Part shown: piece after piece, positions 32,249 through 41,724 of the stretch
Position numbering within the stretch: position 1 is the first letter of the stretch
How the letters are laid out: every line of letters starts with the position of its first letter
Assembly (NCBI RefSeq): GCF_014297445.1
Contig: NZ_JACORU010000001.1
Span: forward strand, 1 to 64,000
Length of the DNA: 64,000 nucleotides
Source of the DNA: Ramlibacter albus
GTDB lineage: Bacteria > Pseudomonadota > Gammaproteobacteria > Burkholderiales > Burkholderiaceae_C
Direction: 5' to 3'
Program-made: the position numbers and the translations under genes
Notes under the pieces: generated by a model
Database searches by the model: none
Told to the model about the DNA's origin: nothing
What the model saw: the letters and a program-made list of their open reading frames with translations, nothing else

Positions 32249-34300
32249 ATGACAACGCATCCTTTTCCCCACCTGCTGTCCCCGCTGCAGGCCGGCGCGC
32301 ACACACTGCCCAACCGGACATTGATGGGATCGATGCACACCGGCATCGAGCACCTGGACCGGCCGGCCCAGCGGCTGGCGGCTTTCTATGCGGAACGGGC
32401 TCGCGGCGGCGCCGGACTCATTGCAACGGGCGGGTTCGCGATGAACTCGGAGGCGCGTCTCGACGAGCACGGCCCGATGCTGGTCACGCCGGAACAGGCC
32501 GAGGCGCTCCGACCGATCGCGAACGCCGTCCATGCCGAAGGCGGGAAGATCGTGCTGCAGGTCCTGCACACGGGGCGCTATGGCAAGGTGGCCAACCTCG
32601 TCGGCGCGTCGGGGATCCCCTCGCCGATCAACCGGCGCGTGCCGCGGCCTCTGGCGAGCGAGGAAGTCTGGCGCACCATCGAGGACTACGTCCGCTGCGC
32701 GGAACTGGCCATGCACGCCGGCTTCGACGGTGTCGAGGTCATGGGGTCCGAGGGCTACTTCATCAACCAGTTCACCACGACACGCTGCAACGACCGAACC
32801 GATGAATTCGGCGGCAGCGTGGAAAACCGCCACCGACTGCCGGTGGAGATCGTGCGCCGCACGCGCGAGCGGCTGGGCGAGAAGGCGCTGGTCATGTACC
32901 GGATTTCGGCTCTCGACCTGGTCGAAGGCGGCGCGCCGGCGGATGAAATCGTCGCGCTGGCGCGGTCGCTCGAGGCTGCCGGGGCCGACATCATCAACAC
33001 AGGTTTCGGATGGCACGAAGCCAAGGTGCCAACGATCGCGTATCTCGTGCCGCGGGCGGCTTTCCGCGCGGCCGGCGCGCGCATCAAGCGCGCGCTGCGC
33101 ATTCCCTTGATCCTTTCGAACCGCATCAATACACCGGACGTCGCCGAAGACATCATCGCCTCGGGCGACGCCGACATGGTCTCGATGGCGCGCCCTTTCC
33201 TGGCGGATGCCGACTTCGTCCGCAAGGCCGCCGCCGGGCGGGCCGATGCCATCAACACCTGCATTGCATGCAACCAGGCGTGCCTGGACTTCATCTTCAA
33301 CAACAAGCCCACGTCCTGCCTGGTGAATCCGCGCGCGGGGCGCGAACTTGAGTTCGCTCAAATGCCACCACCCGCCGCCAGACGCCGCGTTGCGGTCGTC
33401 GGCGCCGGCGCGGCGGGTCTGGCGTTTGCCGTGACCGCCGCGGAGCGTGGCCATGGGGTGACCTTGTTCGAAGCGGCTCCGCAGATCGGAGGCCAGCTGA
33501 ACCTGGCTCGTGCCGTTCCGGGCAAGTCGGAGTTCGATGAACTGCTGCGCTATTTCCGCACACGCATCGCCGATCTGGGCGTGGATCTCAAGGTGAGCGC
33601 GCAGCCGAGCGCCGCCGACCTCGCCGCGGGCCGTTTCGACCGCGTAGTCGTTGCCACCGGCGTCAAGCCGCGGCAGCCGGACATCGCGGGCATCGATCAC
33701 CCCAAGGTGATTGGCTACGCCGACCTCCTCTCCGGGCGCCGAGGTGCCGGCCAACGCGTGGCGATTATCGGCGCGGGCGGCATCGGATTCGACGTTGCGG
33801 AATACCTCCTGCACGACGAGGCTGATCCAGCGGGAGCCCTGGCAACGCCGGAGGCCGCCGTGCTGAAATTTCACGCCGAGTGGGGTGTCGACCTTGCGAA
33901 TGGAAGCGCTGGCGGGCTGCGCCCGCCCCGGCCTGCCAGCCCGTCGCGCTCGGTCACGCTCCTCCAGCGCAAGCCACAAAAACCTGGCGCGACGCTGGGG
34001 CTCACCACGGGCTGGGCCCTGCGGGCCAGGCTCGATCAGCTCGGGCTCAAAACCATCGCCGGGTGTTCCTACGAGCGCATCGACGATGCCGGCCTCCACC
34101 TGCGTGTCAACGGTCAACCCATGGTGCTGGAGGTCGACACCGTGGTCGTTTGCGCCGGGCAGGAGTCCGAGTCGCGCCTCGCCACCGAGCTGCGGGCACA
34201 CGGCGTCGAGCCCGCGGTGATCGGGGGCGCACAGGTCGCGGCTGAACTGGATGCGCTGCGCGCCATCGACCAGGGCACGCGTCTCGCAATGACATTGTGA
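32249..34300 (+). CDS. FAD/FMN/4Fe-4S oxidoreductase, 2,4-dienoyl-CoA reductase (FadH)-like, 683 aa
   Basis: Three-part flavoenzyme. The N-terminal old-yellow-enzyme TIM barrel is about residues 1-330 (SPLQAGAHTLPNRTLMGSMH; HAGFDGVEVMGSEGYFINQF). It is followed by a 4Fe-4S site with Cys338, Cys341, Cys345 and Cys357, and a C-terminal FAD/NAD(P)-binding module (VAVVGAGAAGLAFAVTAAER near 380; VAIIGAGGIGFDVAEYL near 507). Length and order match NADPH-dependent 2,4-dienoyl-CoA reductases and related enoate or trimethylamine-dehydrogenase-like enzymes. It would reduce a conjugated double bond in an unsaturated acyl-CoA. First gene of the seven-gene plus operon. Confidence 0.92.
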   Translation: MTTHPFPHLLSPLQAGAHTLPNRTLMGSMHTGIEHLDRPAQRLAAFYAERARGGAGLIATGGFAMNSEARLDEHGPMLVTPEQAEALRPIANAVHAEGGKIVLQVLHTGRYGKVANLVGASGIPSPINRRVPRPLASEEVWRTIEDYVRCAELAMHAGFDGVEVMGSEGYFINQFTTTRCNDRTDEFGGSVENRHRLPVEIVRRTRERLGEKALVMYRISALDLVEGGAPADEIVALARSLEAAGADIINTGFGWHEAKVPTIAYLVPRAAFRAAGARIKRALRIPLILSNRINTPDVAEDIIASGDADMVSMARPFLADADFVRKAAAGRADAINTCIACNQACLDFIFNNKPTSCLVNPRAGRELEFAQMPPPAARRRVAVVGAGAAGLAFAVTAAERGHGVTLFEAAPQIGGQLNLARAVPGKSEFDELLRYFRTRIADLGVDLKVSAQPSAADLAAGRFDRVVVATGVKPRQPDIAGIDHPKVIGYADLLSGRRGAGQRVAIIGAGGIGFDVAEYLLHDEADPAGALATPEAAVLKFHAEWGVDLANGSAGGLRPPRPASPSRSVTLLQRKPQKPGATLGLTTGWALRARLDQLGLKTIAGCSYERIDDAGLHLRVNGQPMVLEVDTVVVCAGQESESRLATELRAHGVEPAVIGGAQVAAELDALRAIDQGTRLAMTL

Positions 34301-34317
34301 CGGGAGGCTGATCGAGC

Positions 34318-35484
34318 ATGGACTTCAGCGACGTTCGCGAGCATGCGGAGATCCGCGAGGCGATCGGCAAGATCTGCGCGCGGTTCGGCGACGACTACTG
34401 GCTCGCGCGCGACCGCGACGGCGGCTTTCCGCACGATCTGTACCAGTCGCTGGCCGCCGGCGGCTGGCTGGGCATCTGCATGCCCGCCGAGTACGGCGGC
34501 AGCGGCATGGGCATCACCGAAGCCACCGTGATGATGGCCGCCATCGCCCGTTCGGGCGCCGGGCTGTCGGGGTGTTCGTCGGTGCACATGAACATCTTCG
34601 GATTACAACCCGTGGTGGTGTTCGGCAGCGACGAACAGAAGCGGCGCATGCTGCCGCCCCTCATCGCGGGCCGGGAGAAAGCCTGCTTCGCGGTAACCGA
34701 ACCCAACACGGGCCTGAACACCACGAAGCTGAAGACGCGCGCCGAGCGAAGCGGAAATCACTACGTCCTGACCGGACAGAAGGTGTGGATTTCCACCGCG
34801 CAGGTGGCAAACAAGATGCTGATCCTGGCGCGCACGACGCCCGTGGAGCAATGCAAGAAGCCCACACTCGGCCTGAGCTTGTTCTACACCGACCTCGATC
34901 GCCGATTCGTCGAGGTCCGGGAGATCGAGAAGATGGGCCGCCACGCCGTGGACTCCAACCAGCTGTTCATCGACGGCCTGCAGGTGCCGGTCGAGGACAG
35001 GATCGGCGAAGAAGGCCGCGGGTTCGAATACATCCTGCACGGCATGAACCCCGAGCGCATCCTGATCGCGGGCGAGGCGGTGGGCTTGGGTCAGGCCGCC
35101 TTGGAGCGGGCGACGAAGTACGCGCGCGAGCGCATCGTCTTCGACCGTCCGATCGGGCAGAACCAGGCGATCCAGCATCCGCTTGCCCAAAGTTGGATGG
35201 AACTGGAATCCGCCTGGCTGATGGCGATGCGCGCAGCCTGGAAATACGACCACAAGCTCGAGTGCGGCGCCGACGCCAACGCGGCCAAATATTTGGCCGC
35301 CGAGTCGGGTTTCGCCGCGTGCCAGCGTGCCATGGCCACGCTCGGCGGTTTCGGCTATGCGAAGGAGTATCAGGTCGAGCGGTACCTGCGCGAGATGCTG
35401 ATCCCGCGCGTGGCACCCATCAGCCCGCAGCTGATCCTGTGTTTCATCGCCGAGAAGGTACTCGGCCTCCCGAAATCCTATTGA
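34318..35484 (+). CDS. acyl-CoA dehydrogenase, LGLPKSY-tail subfamily, 388 aa
   Basis: ACAD: WLGICMPAEYGGSGMG, FAVTEPNTGLNTTKLKT, TGQKVWISTAQVANKM, FDRPIGQNQAIQHPLAQ, LGGFGYAKEYQVERYLRE, ending LGLPKSY. The MCAD Glu site reads RVAPISPQ, and the Glu of MNPERILIAGE (helix G) is the candidate base. It is close in plan to the ACADs at 6824 and 62854. It follows the dienoyl-reductase-like gene by 17 bp and precedes a pair of ACAD-like genes. Confidence 0.93.
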   Translation: MDFSDVREHAEIREAIGKICARFGDDYWLARDRDGGFPHDLYQSLAAGGWLGICMPAEYGGSGMGITEATVMMAAIARSGAGLSGCSSVHMNIFGLQPVVVFGSDEQKRRMLPPLIAGREKACFAVTEPNTGLNTTKLKTRAERSGNHYVLTGQKVWISTAQVANKMLILARTTPVEQCKKPTLGLSLFYTDLDRRFVEVREIEKMGRHAVDSNQLFIDGLQVPVEDRIGEEGRGFEYILHGMNPERILIAGEAVGLGQAALERATKYARERIVFDRPIGQNQAIQHPLAQSWMELESAWLMAMRAAWKYDHKLECGADANAAKYLAAESGFAACQRAMATLGGFGYAKEYQVERYLREMLIPRVAPISPQLILCFIAEKVLGLPKSY

Positions 35485-35498
35485 ACCATGAATTTCGA

Positions 35499-36692
35499 AT
35501 GACCCTTGACTCAGAGGCCGACACGGCCGATCGCATCGAAGCGCGTGCCTTGCTGCGCGCAAGCGCCGAAGCGTTCTGCGCAAGCGAGTCGCCGCTTTCC
35601 CGGGCGCGTGGCCTTCGCGGCAAATCACCGGGCTTCGATCTGGGTTTCTGGAACTCGCTGGTTCAGCAGGGCTGGACCGGCGTGCGGGCGCCAGAATCCG
35701 CAGGCGGGTTCGGGCAGGGCCTCTCGGAGATGGCCGAAGTCGTGTCGGCGCTTGCCGGGCAAGTTGCCCCCGAACCCGTGACGCCCGTGCTGGTTTTCGC
35801 GGGGCGGTTGCTGGCGGCCTGCGGCGAAGGCGAAACGGCGGCACAACTCCTCGAGCAGACCGTGTCGGGCCGCCTGCTTCCCGCGGTCGCATGGCAGGAA
35901 GACGCGTCAGGGGGCACCAGCTTCGATCGGGCAGGGGGATTGGCGGAACCATCCACCGTATGCGCGCCAGGCACAGCCGGGCTGCGCCTGAGCGGACGAA
36001 AGCTCCATGTGCGCCCGGGCGGGGCCGCAAGCGGCCATGTGGTCACAGCAACGTCTCCCGATGGGCTGGCGCTGGTGTGGGTGCCTGCAGGCGTCCCGGG
36101 GGTTTCATGCACCCTGCAGCGGCTGGCGGACGGCACGTTCGCCGGCCAGGTGGACATGAAGGATGTGAAACTGCACCCCAGCCACTTGCTTGCCGTCGGC
36201 GAGGCAGCGCGCGCGGCGTTCTGGGCGGCCTACGACGAAGCCTTGGTTATGGCCAGTGTCGAACTGCTGGCGTGCACGCGCCGCATGATGGCGATGACGC
36301 TCGACTACTTGCGCACCCGCAAGCAGTTCGGCAAGCCGATCGGCAGCTTCCAGGGCCTTCAGCACCGCGCCGTCGACCTGCTGATCCAGCAGGAACTCGC
36401 GAGCGCGCTCGTCCAGCATGCGGTCGCCAAATTCGACCGTGGCCTCGACGGCACGGAGCGCGCGCGACTCGCGACCCGGGTGAAGGCGCGATGCTCCGAT
36501 GCCGCGCTCGCCACCGCACGCGAGGCGGTGCAAATGCACGGGGCGGTCGGCGTTACCGACGAATTCGACCTGGGCCTTTTTCTGCAACGCGTACTGGTCC
36601 TGTCGGCTTGGCTGGGGAATGGCTCGCAGCAGCGGCGCCGGTTTGCCGCACTGTCGCCGCGGAGCGTGACCGACGAGGGGAGTTCCGCATGA
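35499..36692 (+). CDS. acyl-CoA dehydrogenase-like subunit, 397 aa
   Basis: Divergent ACAD homologue. The C-terminal half has MTLDYLRTRKQFGKPIGSFQGLQHRAVD and VQMHGAVGVTDEFDLG. The central TEPxxGSD motif is not recognisable, and the region is rich in Ala/Gly/Pro. The C-terminal site reads WLGNGSQQRRR, with no Glu. Proteins of this sort are the non-catalytic or half-site partner in heteromeric ACADs (ChsE-type pairs in steroid degradation). The next gene starts at 36689 in an ATGA overlap and is its likely partner. ATG 35499 is the first plausible start after the preceding stop. Confidence 0.85.
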   Translation: MTLDSEADTADRIEARALLRASAEAFCASESPLSRARGLRGKSPGFDLGFWNSLVQQGWTGVRAPESAGGFGQGLSEMAEVVSALAGQVAPEPVTPVLVFAGRLLAACGEGETAAQLLEQTVSGRLLPAVAWQEDASGGTSFDRAGGLAEPSTVCAPGTAGLRLSGRKLHVRPGGAASGHVVTATSPDGLALVWVPAGVPGVSCTLQRLADGTFAGQVDMKDVKLHPSHLLAVGEAARAAFWAAYDEALVMASVELLACTRRMMAMTLDYLRTRKQFGKPIGSFQGLQHRAVDLLIQQELASALVQHAVAKFDRGLDGTERARLATRVKARCSDAALATAREAVQMHGAVGVTDEFDLGLFLQRVLVLSAWLGNGSQQRRRFAALSPRSVTDEGSSA

Positions 36693-37858
36693 CCGAAGAG
36701 ACTTCGACGATGCACGACTGGAATGCGATGGACATCGAGGCCTTCCGCGCCGAGGTCAGGAGCTTCTTCCAGCAGAACTACCCTGAACACCTGCGCTATC
36801 CGAAGCGCCGGCTGCGTTGGGACGAGATCCGCGAGTGGACGCTGAAGCTGGCCGCGCGTGGCTGGCTCGCACCGAGCTGGCCGCAGCGTCATGGCGGTAT
36901 GGGCCTGGCACCGGACAAGCTCATCGCGTTCATCGAGGAACAGGAGCGGCACGGCGTCGCGCGCGCGCCGGACATGGGCATCACGATGGTCGGCCCCCTT
37001 CTCATCCAGAACGGCACCGACGCGCAACGCGAGCACTACTTGCCTCGCATCCTGTCGTGCCGGGACATCTGGTGCCAGGGCTATTCCGAGCCCGATTCGG
37101 GGTCCGACCTGGCGAGCCTGCGAACCGAGGCCGTGCCGGACGGGGACGACTTCATCGTCAACGGCCAGAAAATCTGGACCACGCTCGCACAGGACGCGAC
37201 GCACATCTTCCTGCTGGTGCGCACCGACAAGGACGCCAAAAAACAGGAAGGCATCAGCTTCCTGCTTGCTGACATGAAGACTCCGGGTATCCGTGTTCGC
37301 CCCATCCGGAACATCGCTGGCGCGGAGGACTTCTGCGAGGTCTTCCTGGACAACGTCCGTGTGCCACGGGCCAACATCGTCGGCGGCCTCAACAAGGGCT
37401 GGACCATCGCGAAGGCACTGCTCGGGTTCGAGCGCATTTTCCTCGGGAGCCCCAAGCAGAGCCAGTATGCCCTCTCCCGTGTTCATGCCGCGGCCCGAAA
37501 GCTCGGGCTGCTGGACGACCCCGTGTTCACGGCCAATTTCACCCAGCTTTCACTGGACGTTGCCGACCTGGGAACGCTGTATGCGCGTTTCGTTGAGCAG
37601 GTCAAGCGCGGCGAAGCCCTCGGTCCCGACGTCTCCATGCTCAAGGTCTTCGCCACCGAGACCTATTCGCGCCTCGCGAACCTGCTGGTGGAAATCGCGG
37701 GGACGAGCGGGGGCATGGCGGGGGACATCGAAACCGACGGCGGCACGATCGACGTCCTCACGACGTTCTACAACGCCAGGCCGGCCACCATCTACGGCGG
37801 CAGCAACGAGATCCAGCGAAACATCCTGGCGAGCGCCGTGCTCCAGCTCCCCGGGTGA
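36689..37858 (+). CDS. acyl-CoA dehydrogenase, 389 aa
   Basis: ACAD of the FadE-like actinobacterial/proteobacterial type: FRAEVRSFFQQNYPEHLR, WLAPSWPQRHGGMGL, CQGYSEPDSGSDLASLRT, NGQKIWTTLAQDATHIF, and C-terminal ARPATIYGGSNEIQRNIL. The EGT site is replaced by YGGS, and LGFERIFLG carries a Glu in helix G as candidate base. ATGA-coupled to the ACAD-like gene before it, so the pair probably forms a heteromer. The open frame back to 35891 is a shadow. Confidence 0.92.
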   Translation: MTEETSTMHDWNAMDIEAFRAEVRSFFQQNYPEHLRYPKRRLRWDEIREWTLKLAARGWLAPSWPQRHGGMGLAPDKLIAFIEEQERHGVARAPDMGITMVGPLLIQNGTDAQREHYLPRILSCRDIWCQGYSEPDSGSDLASLRTEAVPDGDDFIVNGQKIWTTLAQDATHIFLLVRTDKDAKKQEGISFLLADMKTPGIRVRPIRNIAGAEDFCEVFLDNVRVPRANIVGGLNKGWTIAKALLGFERIFLGSPKQSQYALSRVHAAARKLGLLDDPVFTANFTQLSLDVADLGTLYARFVEQVKRGEALGPDVSMLKVFATETYSRLANLLVEIAGTSGGMAGDIETDGGTIDVLTTFYNARPATIYGGSNEIQRNILASAVLQLPG

Positions 37859-37907
37859 GCCCACGGCGGCGCCTTCAATCCGAACATCCACGAGAGGAGA
37901 AACATTC

Positions 37908-38828
37908 ATGCACAAAGGCAACATGCTGCAAGATAAGGTGGCGGTCGTCACGGGCTCTGGCAGGGGAATCGGTCGCGACATCGCGTTAGAGATGGCCGCC
38001 CAGGGCGCTAAGGTCGTCGTCAACGACGTCGGCGCGTCGGTCAGTGGCGAAGGCAACGACGCCAGCCTCGGGCAGCAGGTCGTCAACGAGATCAAGGCGA
38101 TGGGCGGGCAAGCCGCGCTGTCGGTCGACAGCGTGTCGGAATGGAACTCCGCCGCCCGCATCGTGCAATGCGCGCTCGACAACTTTGGCCGCATCGACGT
38201 CGTCGTGAACAACGCGGGCATCCTGCGCGACCGGATGTTTTTCTCCATGTCCCAGGACGAATGGAAAGCCGTGATCGACGTGCACCTCAACGGCACGTTT
38301 TATGTCTCGCGTGCCGCCGCTCCGCACTTCAAGTCCCAGGGTTCGGGCGCCTACGTCCACATGACGTCCACGTCGGGGCTGATCGGAAACGTGGGCCAGG
38401 CGAATTACGGCGCGGCCAAGCTCGGCATCGTCGCGCTCTCCCGGTCGATCGCCGGCGACATGAAGCGATACAACGTCCGCTCCAACTGCATCTCCCCATT
38501 TGCATGGAGCCGCATGATCGGTTCCATTCCCACCGAGACCCCTGAGCAGCAAGCGCGTGTCGAGAAGCTGAAAAAGCTCGACACGGCGCAGATCGCGCCG
38601 ATGGCGGCGTTTCTTGCGAGCGACGCCGCCGCCGAGGTCACCTCGCAGATCTTCGCCGTGCGAGGAAACGAGATCTTCCTCATGAGCCAGCCGCGACCCG
38701 TTCGGGGCATGCACACCGCCGAGGGCTGGACGCCCGAAACGATCGCGCAGCGGGTGCTGCCAGCGATGAAGCCCAACTTCTTCCCGCTCGAGAGTTCCGC
38801 GGTGGTGTTCTCCTGGGACCCTGTCTGA
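37908..38828 (+). CDS. SDR, (3R)-hydroxyacyl-CoA dehydrogenase-like (MFE-2 type), 306 aa
   Basis: Short-chain dehydrogenase resembling the dehydrogenase unit of peroxisomal multifunctional enzyme 2: VAVVTGSGRGIGRDIALEMA, VVVNDVGASVSGEGNDAS, VVNNAGILRDRMFFSM, the Ser in MTSTSGLIGN and YGAAK (intact Tyr/Lys), ending with the extended C-terminal tail typical of this group. It should oxidise a 3-hydroxyacyl-CoA to 3-oxoacyl-CoA with NAD(P)+. ATG 37908 has GAGAGGAG upstream. Confidence 0.9.
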   Translation: MHKGNMLQDKVAVVTGSGRGIGRDIALEMAAQGAKVVVNDVGASVSGEGNDASLGQQVVNEIKAMGGQAALSVDSVSEWNSAARIVQCALDNFGRIDVVVNNAGILRDRMFFSMSQDEWKAVIDVHLNGTFYVSRAAAPHFKSQGSGAYVHMTSTSGLIGNVGQANYGAAKLGIVALSRSIAGDMKRYNVRSNCISPFAWSRMIGSIPTETPEQQARVEKLKKLDTAQIAPMAAFLASDAAAEVTSQIFAVRGNEIFLMSQPRPVRGMHTAEGWTPETIAQRVLPAMKPNFFPLESSAVVFSWDPV

Positions 38829-38878
38829 ACCCGAGCCGCAACCGCATCCATCCACACCCCAAAACCGAGGACCCTGCC

Positions 38879-39682
38879 ATGAATTACACCGATTTCGAGT
38901 TCCTGAAGTTCGACCACAAACCCAACGGCGTCGTGCTGATCACCATCAATCGCCCCGAAGTGATGAACGCCACCAATGGCCGGCTGCACTGGGAGCTGAC
39001 CAAGGTCTGGGGCGTGGTGAACGACGACCCCAAGGCCAAGGTCGCGGTGATCACCGGCGCGGGCGACAAGGCCTTTTCCGCCGGCGGCGACCTGAACTGG
39101 ATCACCAACATGGTCGGCAATGCCGAGACCATCAACATGGTGATGAACGAGGCATCGGACATCGTCTACAACGTGATGGCCTGCGACAAACCGGTCATTT
39201 CCGCGATCAACGGCGTGGCGGTCGGCGCGGGCCTGGCGGTTGCCATGATGGCCGACATCAGCATCATGGCGGAGGAAGCCAAGATCACTGATGGCCACGT
39301 GAAGCTTGGCGTGGCCGCCGGCGACCACGCCGCGATCTGCTGGCCCCTGCTCTGCGGCATGGCCAAGGCGAAGTACTACCTGATGACAGCCGACTTCGTC
39401 AACGGCAAGGAAGCCGAACGCATCGGTCTCGTGAGCCTGTGCGTTCCCCGCGCCCAGCTGATGGACAAGGCCATGGAGGTGGCCGACAAGCTGGCGGCGG
39501 GCAGCCAGCAGGCCATCCGATTCACCAAACGCTCCCTGAACGGCTGGATGAACATGGCGCGCCCGATCTTCGAGAGTTCGCTGGCGATGGAGATGCTCTG
39601 CTTCCTCGGCGAAGACGCCAAGGAAGGCGTCGCCGCCGTGAAGGAAAAGCGAGCGCCCAAGTTTCCCTCGGCGAACCGCTGA
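38879..39682 (+). CDS. enoyl-CoA hydratase/isomerase family protein, 267 aa
   Basis: Crotonase-fold protein: [29 protein letters not shown] (CoA-binding and oxyanion), [19 protein letters not shown], then [19 protein letters not shown], and KEKRAPKF at the end. The first Glu of the hydratase pair is replaced in GAGLAVA, and the second site reads GHVKLG, so a simple two-Glu hydratase mechanism is not evident. The Asp in AAGDHA may contribute. Candidate hydratase or isomerase working between the ACADs and the SDR of the same operon. Confidence 0.88.
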   Translation: MNYTDFEFLKFDHKPNGVVLITINRPEVMNATNGRLHWELTKVWGVVNDDPKAKVAVITGAGDKAFSAGGDLNWITNMVGNAETINMVMNEASDIVYNVMACDKPVISAINGVAVGAGLAVAMMADISIMAEEAKITDGHVKLGVAAGDHAAICWPLLCGMAKAKYYLMTADFVNGKEAERIGLVSLCVPRAQLMDKAMEVADKLAAGSQQAIRFTKRSLNGWMNMARPIFESSLAMEMLCFLGEDAKEGVAAVKEKRAPKFPSANR

Positions 39683-39713
39683 ATCCTGCAGTCGCATACC
39701 CTGGAGCAAACAG

Positions 39714-40880
39714 ATGGATTTCGCCCTCACGCAGGAACAGCGCATGGTCTATGAGTACGGCGACCGCGTGTCGCAGCGCTTCGACCATGGGTACTGGAAG
39801 AAGTACGCCGAGAAGAGCGAGCCGCCGGCCGAGCTGTACAAGCAGATCACCGACGACGGCTTCCTCGGCATCATGGTCCCCGAAGCGTACGGCGGCGCCG
39901 GCCAGGGCATGACCGAGATGCTGCTGTTCATGGAAGGCCTCGCCAACAACGGCATCCCGCTGCTGAACCTGGTGGTCGGCCCGACGATGACGATGGGTCT
40001 GATGGCCAAGCACGCCAGCGAAGCGATGAAGCGCCGCCTGCTGCCCGGTGGCTGCGCGGGCGAAATCCGCTTCTGCTTCGCCATCACCGAGCCGAACGCT
40101 GGGTCGAACTCGATGGAGATCACGTCCCTCGCCAGGACCGACGGCAAGGGCGGCTTCCGGCTGACCGGCCAGAAAGTGTTCATCACCGATGCCAACCACG
40201 CCGACTACGCAATGGTGGTGACCCGCACGACGCCGCGCTCGGACGTGAAGAAAAAGTCCGACGGTTTCACCATCTTCATGGTCGACATGAAGAAAAAGGG
40301 CATCAGCAAGACGCTGATCCCGGTCGCATTCCCGGTGCCCGAGACGCAATGGCAGCTGTTCTTCGACGACGTCGCGCTGACCGAGGACGACGTGATCGGT
40401 GAGGTCGACAAGGGCTTCGGCATCCTGTTCGACACGCTCAACCCGGAGCGCATCATCCTGTCTGGTCTGTGCACCGGCGTCGGCCGCTTCGCGCTGAAGA
40501 AGGCGGTAGCCTACGCCAATGATCGCAAGCTGTTCAACAAGACGCCGATCGGCGCCTACCAGGGCGTGCAGCATCCGCTCGCGATCGCGCGCAGCGAGAT
40601 CGAGATGGCCTCGCTGATGGCGCTCAAGGCCGCCTGGGCCTTTGACCAGGGGCTGCCGGCTGGCGAGTTCGCGAACATCGCCAAGTACGCGGGTGCCGAG
40701 GCCGGCATCCACGCGGTCGACGCCGCGATCCAGACCCACGGCGGCAACGGGTTCACCAAGGAATACGGCATCTACGACCTTTACGGTCTGGTGCGGCTGC
40801 TGCGGACGGCGCCGCTGAACCGCGAAATGGTGCTGAACTACATTGCCGAGCACGTCATGGGATTGCCGCGGTCGTATTGA
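39714..40880 (+). CDS. acyl-CoA dehydrogenase, MGLPRSY-tail subfamily, 388 aa
   Basis: ACAD: MDFALTQEQRMVYEYGDR, FLGIMVPEAYGGAGQGM, CFAITEPNAGSNSMEIT, TGQKVFITDANHADYAM, FNKTPIGAYQGVQHPLAIA, THGGNGFTKEYGIYDLYG. The MCAD Glu site reads RTAPLNRE. The helix-G candidate base lies in LNPERIILSG. It ends MGLPRSY. It closes the plus operon that began at 32249 and is followed by a strong hairpin. Confidence 0.94.
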   Translation: MDFALTQEQRMVYEYGDRVSQRFDHGYWKKYAEKSEPPAELYKQITDDGFLGIMVPEAYGGAGQGMTEMLLFMEGLANNGIPLLNLVVGPTMTMGLMAKHASEAMKRRLLPGGCAGEIRFCFAITEPNAGSNSMEITSLARTDGKGGFRLTGQKVFITDANHADYAMVVTRTTPRSDVKKKSDGFTIFMVDMKKKGISKTLIPVAFPVPETQWQLFFDDVALTEDDVIGEVDKGFGILFDTLNPERIILSGLCTGVGRFALKKAVAYANDRKLFNKTPIGAYQGVQHPLAIARSEIEMASLMALKAAWAFDQGLPAGEFANIAKYAGAEAGIHAVDAAIQTHGGNGFTKEYGIYDLYGLVRLLRTAPLNREMVLNYIAEHVMGLPRSY

Positions 40881-40892
40881 GCGTCACGCGGG

Positions 40893-40915
40893 GCGCCGGT
40901 CCTGTGGGCCGGCGC
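40893..40915. terminator. strong bidirectional hairpin terminator
   Basis: GCGCCGGTCC-TGT-GGGCCGGCGC is a 10-bp stem (one T-G wobble) with a 3-base loop, sitting exactly between the convergent genes ending at 40880 and 40919. Confidence 0.65.
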
Positions 40916-40918
40916 TTG

Positions 40919-41707
40919 TCAGCGGCCCTGGAACCGCGGCGGACGGCGCTGCGCCATGGCTTGCACGCCCTCGCGGAAGTCCTCCGTCTGGAAGTGGAGG
41001 TTCTGTTCGACACTCTCACGGGCGACGGCCAGCCGGAACTGTTCCACGAAGCCCGCGCGCAGGGTTGCGCGCGTGGATTGAACGGCGAGCGGTGACGAGA
41101 TGGCGATCTCCTCGGCCAGCGCAATCGCCTTGGCCCGCACGTCGTTCAGCGGAACCAGCTGGTCGGCAAGGCCGATCTTCACCGCCTCGTCCCCGCCGAT
41201 GCGCCGTCCGGTGTAGAAGAGCAATGCGGCCTGCTGCTGCCCCACGAGTCGGGGCAGCGTGTAGGAGAGGCCGAACCCGGGGTGGAAGCCCAATCGGTTG
41301 AAATTCGCCGAGAAGCGCGCTTCGGCGCAGGTCACGCGGAAGTCGGCCGCCAATGCCAGGCCGAGCCCCCCACCGACGGCCGCGCCATGCACCGCAGCGA
41401 CGACGGGCTTCGTACAGGCTACAAGACGGATTGCTTCGAAGTAGAGCGGGTTGACCGCGCGCGGACTCTTTTGCGGTGGCGTCGCATCGCGGTTGGCGAA
41501 GTTGGCACCCGCGCAGAACGACGCTCCTTGCGATGCGAGGACGATCGCGCGGCAATCCGAGTCGGCTTCCAGCGATTCGAAAGCGTCGGCTATCGCCTCG
41601 ATCATGCCGATGTCGAAATAGTTATGCGGCGGTTTCCTGATCTCGACGACCGCGACATGTCCATTCTTTTCGATGCCTGCGGTGGATGCTGCGCCGGTGT
41701 TGTCCAC
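40919..41707 (-). CDS. enoyl-CoA hydratase/isomerase family protein, 262 aa
   Basis: Crotonase-fold protein: LASQGASFCAGANFANRD, VHGAAVGGGLGLALAADFRV, then SANFNRLGFHPGFGLSYTLPRLVG, ending RRPPRFQGR. Both hydratase Glu positions are substituted (GGGLGLAL; NFNRLG). The PRLVG context resembles PaaG-like isomerases, although their Asp is not apparent. The precise reaction is uncertain. GTG start at 41707 with GGAAGAAGG upstream. It follows a periplasmic binding protein gene by 17 bp in the same two-gene operon. Confidence 0.87.
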   Translation of the reverse strand: MDNTGAASTAGIEKNGHVAVVEIRKPPHNYFDIGMIEAIADAFESLEADSDCRAIVLASQGASFCAGANFANRDATPPQKSPRAVNPLYFEAIRLVACTKPVVAAVHGAAVGGGLGLALAADFRVTCAEARFSANFNRLGFHPGFGLSYTLPRLVGQQQAALLFYTGRRIGGDEAVKIGLADQLVPLNDVRAKAIALAEEIAISSPLAVQSTRATLRAGFVEQFRLAVARESVEQNLHFQTEDFREGVQAMAQRRPPRFQGR

Positions 41708-41724
41708 TTGCCTTCTTCCCGTTG

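Noticed and set aside
32237..34201. Long minus-strand open frame antisense to the dienoyl-CoA-reductase-like gene
   Set aside because: The plus frame has clear flavin and iron-sulphur motifs, and the antisense frame has none.
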